The position numbers were made by a program, and so were the translations under genes. Positions 59,348 to 64,000 of a stretch of DNA of 64,000 bases are shown here, one piece after another. Each line of letters begins with the position of its first letter. The first letter of the stretch is position 1. The stretch spans positions 65,259,414 through 65,323,413 of the forward strand of contig NC_133653.1 in assembly GCF_009905375.1 (NCBI RefSeq), read 5' to 3'. This stretch comes from Apium graveolens (Eukaryota > Streptophyta > Magnoliopsida > Apiales > Apiaceae). Under the pieces are notes generated by a model. That model worked only from the letters and a program-made list of their open reading frames with translations. It had not been told where the DNA came from and searched no databases.

Positions 59348-62300
59348 AACACAAGTCATTTTATTCCACAATTATAAACCATTACACCTCAAAAGGGTTT
59401 CTGAATAAATTTACATATTTCTTGCCATTATTACAATTCATAAATATACATAAGTCTGGCACAACAAAAGTTGAAAGCCTAGCCTATTGGTAGTTCCTAC
59501 CTCAGCTACAACGACATCAACGACTACAGGAAACTGCGGAATGTTTCCTAACCACTCACGAATTGGGAGCTTGATCCTGTTCATCTTGTCTATCTGTTGT
59601 TGTGTGATGAAAGAAAAAAGCAAGGGTGAGCAACAAGCCCACCGAAATAATATATATAATAATTAACAATATATGAGCATTCTCATAGTACTCATGAAAG
59701 TCTTGGTCAAGAAGAAATGAACCAAGTTTGATATCTTAATGCGACGAAGTCGCAAAATATTCAGTATATATATATACCTATATACTTCTCAAATCTTTGA
59801 AATCCTCTGACATGTATAATATACACAGAGTCCAGTTTATAACTGTATAAAATATCGTTGCAATGTGATCTCATATATCTAACCTTGTCTCAACATTTTT
59901 CTGAAAATCTTTGTCATGTATAAGATAATCATTTACTAGATATAAGTTGAAAATATAAAGTTACAAGATACTCCAATATACTTATATCTTTTCCGAATAC
60001 TACTTGAACTACCACCGTTCAAGTTATAATTAGTTTCAAAAAGTTCATCACATAGATGAGACTACAAGATAAGGCTTGAATAGATCCAATCTTTGAAATA
60101 TCATTTGAAAGAAATGAAGTTACGAGATACTTCACTAAGTCCCGATATATATATCCATATATATCTCTCATACATTTCTTGAAAACTTCTGTCATGTAAA
60201 GTATGAACAGAGTTGTAATATCCAATGAATTTAGAAAGAAAAGAATTTTGGCATAAACCCGATATCTTGCTGATCAGGAAAAGATACCCATTAAGTAACC
60301 TTTTCTACTAGTAGATGGATGAATCCCCCACCGGTCATCACCCTGGCCGCATTAGGACCTTGTGCTGCACCGCCACCCAGCCTCTTATGCGTTGATGGAC
60401 TGCCACCCAGCCACTTACACTTTGATAGACCGTACCCCGGCCTGTCGCTTTTGCCGACTCAATTAGATGGACTTACTTCCCGAACGTTGGGCAAGTAATC
60501 AAATTCTTTTATCAAAACAGCAACCTCGTTGCGAATATAAAATACACCACAGAGCCGGATCCCTCAATTTTTAAGCGAGTATTTAAATCCCCTTCGAAAG
60601 GAAGATCTTAAATTTGAAAATGAGTTTTGGGATCCGCTCTAACTTTTAAAATCATTTTGAAGACTCGAAAACATTTTTAAAAATGTTTGGAGTAATGCTG
60701 ATTTAATAAAATAAATCAGTCCCGATATGTTAGAAATTATCTAAATATTATTATTTAAATAATATTCCCATAAGGATAATCTTTATAAAAATAATTGAAG
60801 TAGCAGTCTTAAAACTCATACTTGAAATGAATAATAAATAACCAAAGATATACTTATACGAAAGTACGATCTTTATTTGAATATTCAAAAATAAGTTTGA
60901 TTATCGAAACATTATTCTTTAATAAAATAAAGAATATTATTTAAAAAAATAAGCGGAGTCATAAGTCTTCGAATGAATATTCAAAATAATATTCATTAAA
61001 TAAAATAAAGTTATCGAATAAACCTTATTCGATTAATAGTTTTGAAAACTATATCAATATATATATATAAATATATATATTATACTCGGAAATATCGGCT
61101 CCCGGTTTAGAAAATATTCACCTTTGGGTCCCCTATACTAAGGTTATACGCAACTACTGCTTATCTCTAGCATATGTATTATGCAACTTATAAGCATTTG
61201 AATCAACAATTAGATATCAAGATTACGAAACAGACATGCATATATACCATATCAGCATGCTCCAATATATCACAAAATTTGCTAATAACAATCATGCACT
61301 TATCACAAGATAATGCATATACATATATTTACATCACAACAACAGTATAACGGGTAGAAAACTTGCCTGAGTGTTCCCGGATAGACTTAAGCTTAGAGTG
61401 GGTCCGATAACCTATAAACAACAACATAAGTCGGAATTAACCCACGGTCGCTTAAGAAACTAGACTTTAACCAATTGAACCCTAATGTTCGCTTATGGTC
61501 ACTCCTACGCTTAAAGAATCACATAAGTCGTTCGAGTACCCTCGGCTCCACCATTTTTAATAAATTAACCATTAAGAATTTTAAGGCGATTCTTTCGCGA
61601 GTACTCTACCAACTGCCTAATCCACATTACATAATTGTTTCATACTCCAATTAGTCATTTAAAGGCCTTAACCAAGGTTTCAAAGTAAGGCGAGGGGTAA
61701 TGGTTCGTTCGCGAAACGCCGTTACTTAAATCGGTCGTTTCTCCTAAACCGTACATCGGATTCAAGCGAACCACATATCAAAATGAAACTCGTAACATGA
61801 ACTATCTAAACATGGCAATGGTCAGAATCTAACAGTGAGTTCACGGGTCCTGAAGTTAAGAACAAAAACAGTCTAAGGTAAATCGGGCATTACGACGGCT
61901 ATATTTTCGCGATTACCAAATTTTAAACTACTCCAATCAATCCACAAATCAACCCACAACCAACATTACAACCAAACTCCATCCAAATTTCACTACATCA
62001 GTCCCAACATCTCAAGATTTTCCAATTTATACTACCCCCAAACATGAACTAAAAGCTATACTTAAGTTCATTAACCAATAATCCAAGATTTACAACGCAA
62101 ACTCATTACAAATCCAACCAAACTCTAAATATACAAGAATCATGCTTCTCATGAACTATATTAATCACAACCACTCCTAAATATTCAAGTAAAGCTTAGG
62201 GTTTGAAGTTTTTATACCTTTTTGAAGCTTTTAATCAATGAAAGATCCTTAGAATGCCCATGGAAGCCTTTATCTATGCTTAACCTACCTTGACCTTACA

Positions 62301-63171
62301 AATAAAATCAAGAATCAAAAGTTTGTTCTTGAAAGTTACTATTCACCCTAAACTAAAATGATTTATTTGAGCTAGCAAACCTTGGATTGAAGCACTCAAA
62401 CTACTTGCTCTTCTTAGTTATGAAATATAGGAGCTATAGAGACTAACCTCTTGATTTATGATGGAGTGAAGCTAGGGTTTTGAAAATCTCATCCTTGCAT
62501 TTTCCATGAAAAGCCGAAGCCAAAAGTGATGAAATGGGAGTGAAAATGCTTCCTTGATTTTGTGTGGTGTTTGTTAGCTTAGTTATCTTTAACCTTGTTT
62601 TAACTAAGGTTAGAATACTTGACCACAAATCAATCTAAACAAATATTTTGCTAGTCATGCTTACATCACCCTACTTATGTCATCCATTTGCCACATGTCT
62701 TCTCCTTGTGGTGTGATGACATCATCATCCACTAACCTCTTTGATTAACCCCTAATTACTTTGTTAATGACTGCTTATCTGTTATACGGTTCGCTTAACT
62801 TTCATTCTCGTTTATCGTTTGAGGGATCATACCCGGGATCTTATTACTTGGGTTCCCCTAAACCTTTCTCAATATTTTCCTTTTATGATCCTCTCTTATA
62901 ATCGTTGAATTTAAATCCTTTTAATCATGTTACCTTATACTCAATTCTTTCGGTATCTGGTGGATTTTCGGGGAAAAATCAAAGTGTCCGGATTCGAATT
63001 CTAACAACCTTTACATACACTCATTTACTTTATGGAATACTAATACGATCTTAGAATTTCCATAACAGTACTCCTATATAGCGTGGTCTGATAATTTTCC
63101 TAAATCAGCATCATCAGCAAAAGTTACTATTCATCCGTGTTTCAAAAATTCCAAAACTTGGGGTTATTACA
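59348..63171 (-). repeat. 3' LTR of element 5 (B-type), 3' end missing
   Basis: The minus-strand LTR starts TGTAATAACCCC at 63171 against the polypurine tract and runs to 59348, where it stops about 170 bases before the usual end. B-type module at about 60135-60485. One 55-bp unit near 60953-61000. Its first ~640 bases differ from element 3's LTR by roughly 2%, and they share forms not found in the other LTRs (GAAACACGGATGAATAG). Confidence 0.9.
59438..59584 (-). CDS. Small conserved ORF near LTR 3' end (element 5 copy)
   Basis: 48 codons, MNRIKLPIREWLGNI... to YVYL, homologous to the copies in elements 1-4. Function unknown. Confidence 0.3.
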   Translation of the reverse strand: MNRIKLPIREWLGNIPQFPVVVDVVVAEVGTTNRLGFQLLLCQTYVYL

Positions 63172-64000
63172 GTCTCCCCTCCTTAAAAGGATTCCGTCCC
63201 GGAATCAAATAGAAAGTGAATAGGGATACTTTCTTAGCATTGCACTTTCTAACTCTCAAGTCAATTCTCAACATTGTGGTTCTACCACCAAACTCTGAGT
63301 AGTTTGATAACCCTTCTCCTAAGCACTTGTTCCTTTTCGATCTATAACCATTCCTGGTTGCCCCATATAGCTAACGTCTGGTTGCATGTCTATGCGCTCA
63401 TATGCCCCTATTTGTCTGGCATCCGAATTACACTTCCTTAACATTGATACGTGAAACATGTTATGAACTTGCTACAGGTTCGGGGGTAGGGCTAGCTCAT
63501 ATGCTAACTTCCCAATATGTCTTAATATCTCCAAGGGTCCAACACTTCGTGGGCTTAGCTTTCCTTTCTTTCCCAACCACATCCATCTTTTCCAAGGGAA
63601 TACCTATAACAGCACTAGGTCCCCTACTTCCTACTCTTTTTCCTTTCGTGTCACATCAATATACTTCTTATGTCCATCTTGGGCTACTACCAGCCATCCT
63701 CTGATTAGATCTATTATATCCTTGGTCCTTTGGACCACTGCTGGTCCGAGCATCTTGCGCTCTGCAACTTCATCCTAACATAAAGGAGATCGAAATTGTG
63801 TTCCCTCAAGGATCTCATAAGGCAACATCTCGATACTGACACACGATCTATTGTGGTAAAAAAACTCAATCCGCGTTTAAGTGATCATTCCAAATTCTTT
63901 CAAGTCTATTGCACAGACTCTCATTATAGCTTCTAGCATTATAGGTTTTGCTTCTCAATGCCCATTTTTTTCCAGTACGTAGTCATTACTATCTTCCGTA
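63172..64000 (-). pseudogene. Polypurine tract and integrase end of element 5, running off the window
   Basis: Directly right of the LTR lies the minus-strand polypurine tract AAGGAGGGGAGAC (63172-63184). The rest aligns with the integrase C-terminal regions of elements 1 and 4 (minus-strand GPxxxLRRxG zone near 63480-63560; SPYE zone near 63800-63840). Frames are broken. The remainder of the element should continue right of the window. Confidence 0.82.

Overview
This is a gene-poor, AT-rich stretch of a large plant nuclear genome, made almost entirely of nested and decayed transposable elements. The evidence for a plant is: Ty3/gypsy and Ty1/copia elements primed by initiator-tRNA-Met (TGGTATCAGAGC primer sites), a Sirevirus-type copia element with an extra ORF after pol, CACTA transposons, and a captured exon of a plant-type beta-galactosidase. 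The Sirevirus extra ORF recalls those of asterid eudicots (perhaps the carrot or daisy families), but this is from memory and the taxon is uncertain. I found no intact host gene, tRNA, rRNA or CRISPR array.

One Ty3/gypsy family dominates. It has unusually long LTRs (about 4.1-4.3 kb, TGTAATAACCCC...GGGTGTTACA), a TGGTATCAGAGC primer site 4 bases inside, and a GGAGGGGAGAC polypurine tract. Copies are: element 1 (minus, 1-12544, running off the left edge), element 2 (minus, 13070-18539, 5' part only), a solo LTR (plus, 25210-29439, with target duplication CTGAA), element 3 (plus, 31788-38228), element 4 (plus, 38229-50820, inserted in element 3) and element 5 (minus, 59348 to beyond 64000). All internal regions are dead, yet element 1's LTRs are nearly identical, so dead copies have been mobilised in trans.

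Layout: 1-12544 element 1; 12545-13069 LTR start of another retroelement; 13070-18539 element 2; 18540-29658 the 3' part of a Sirevirus-like copia element (pol end, a 73-aa ORF with its own TATA box, a broken long extra ORF, polypurine tract, 3' LTR split by the solo LTR); 29659-31787 unassigned AT-rich DNA; 31788-50820 elements 3 and 4; 50821-55747 a ~345-bp satellite, interrupted by an unassigned 1.75-kb block and a copia LTR, with reversed orientation after that LTR; 55752-59347 two nested CACTA elements, the inner one carrying the beta-galactosidase exon; 59348-64000 element 5.

Most interesting points: (i) elements 1 and 3 carry the same ~830-bp RT-thumb/RNase H/tether piece in front of gag, where elements 2 and 4 have a separate pre-gag ORF; (ii) LTR module type (A or B) and this internal state occur in all four combinations, which points to recombination between subfamilies; (iii) a 46-64 codon ORF stays open at the same place near the LTR 3' end in all six copies that contain the region, probably inside R; (iv) LTRs of elements 3 and 5 are about 98% alike in the compared part and opposite in orientation, as if one element was split by an inversion.
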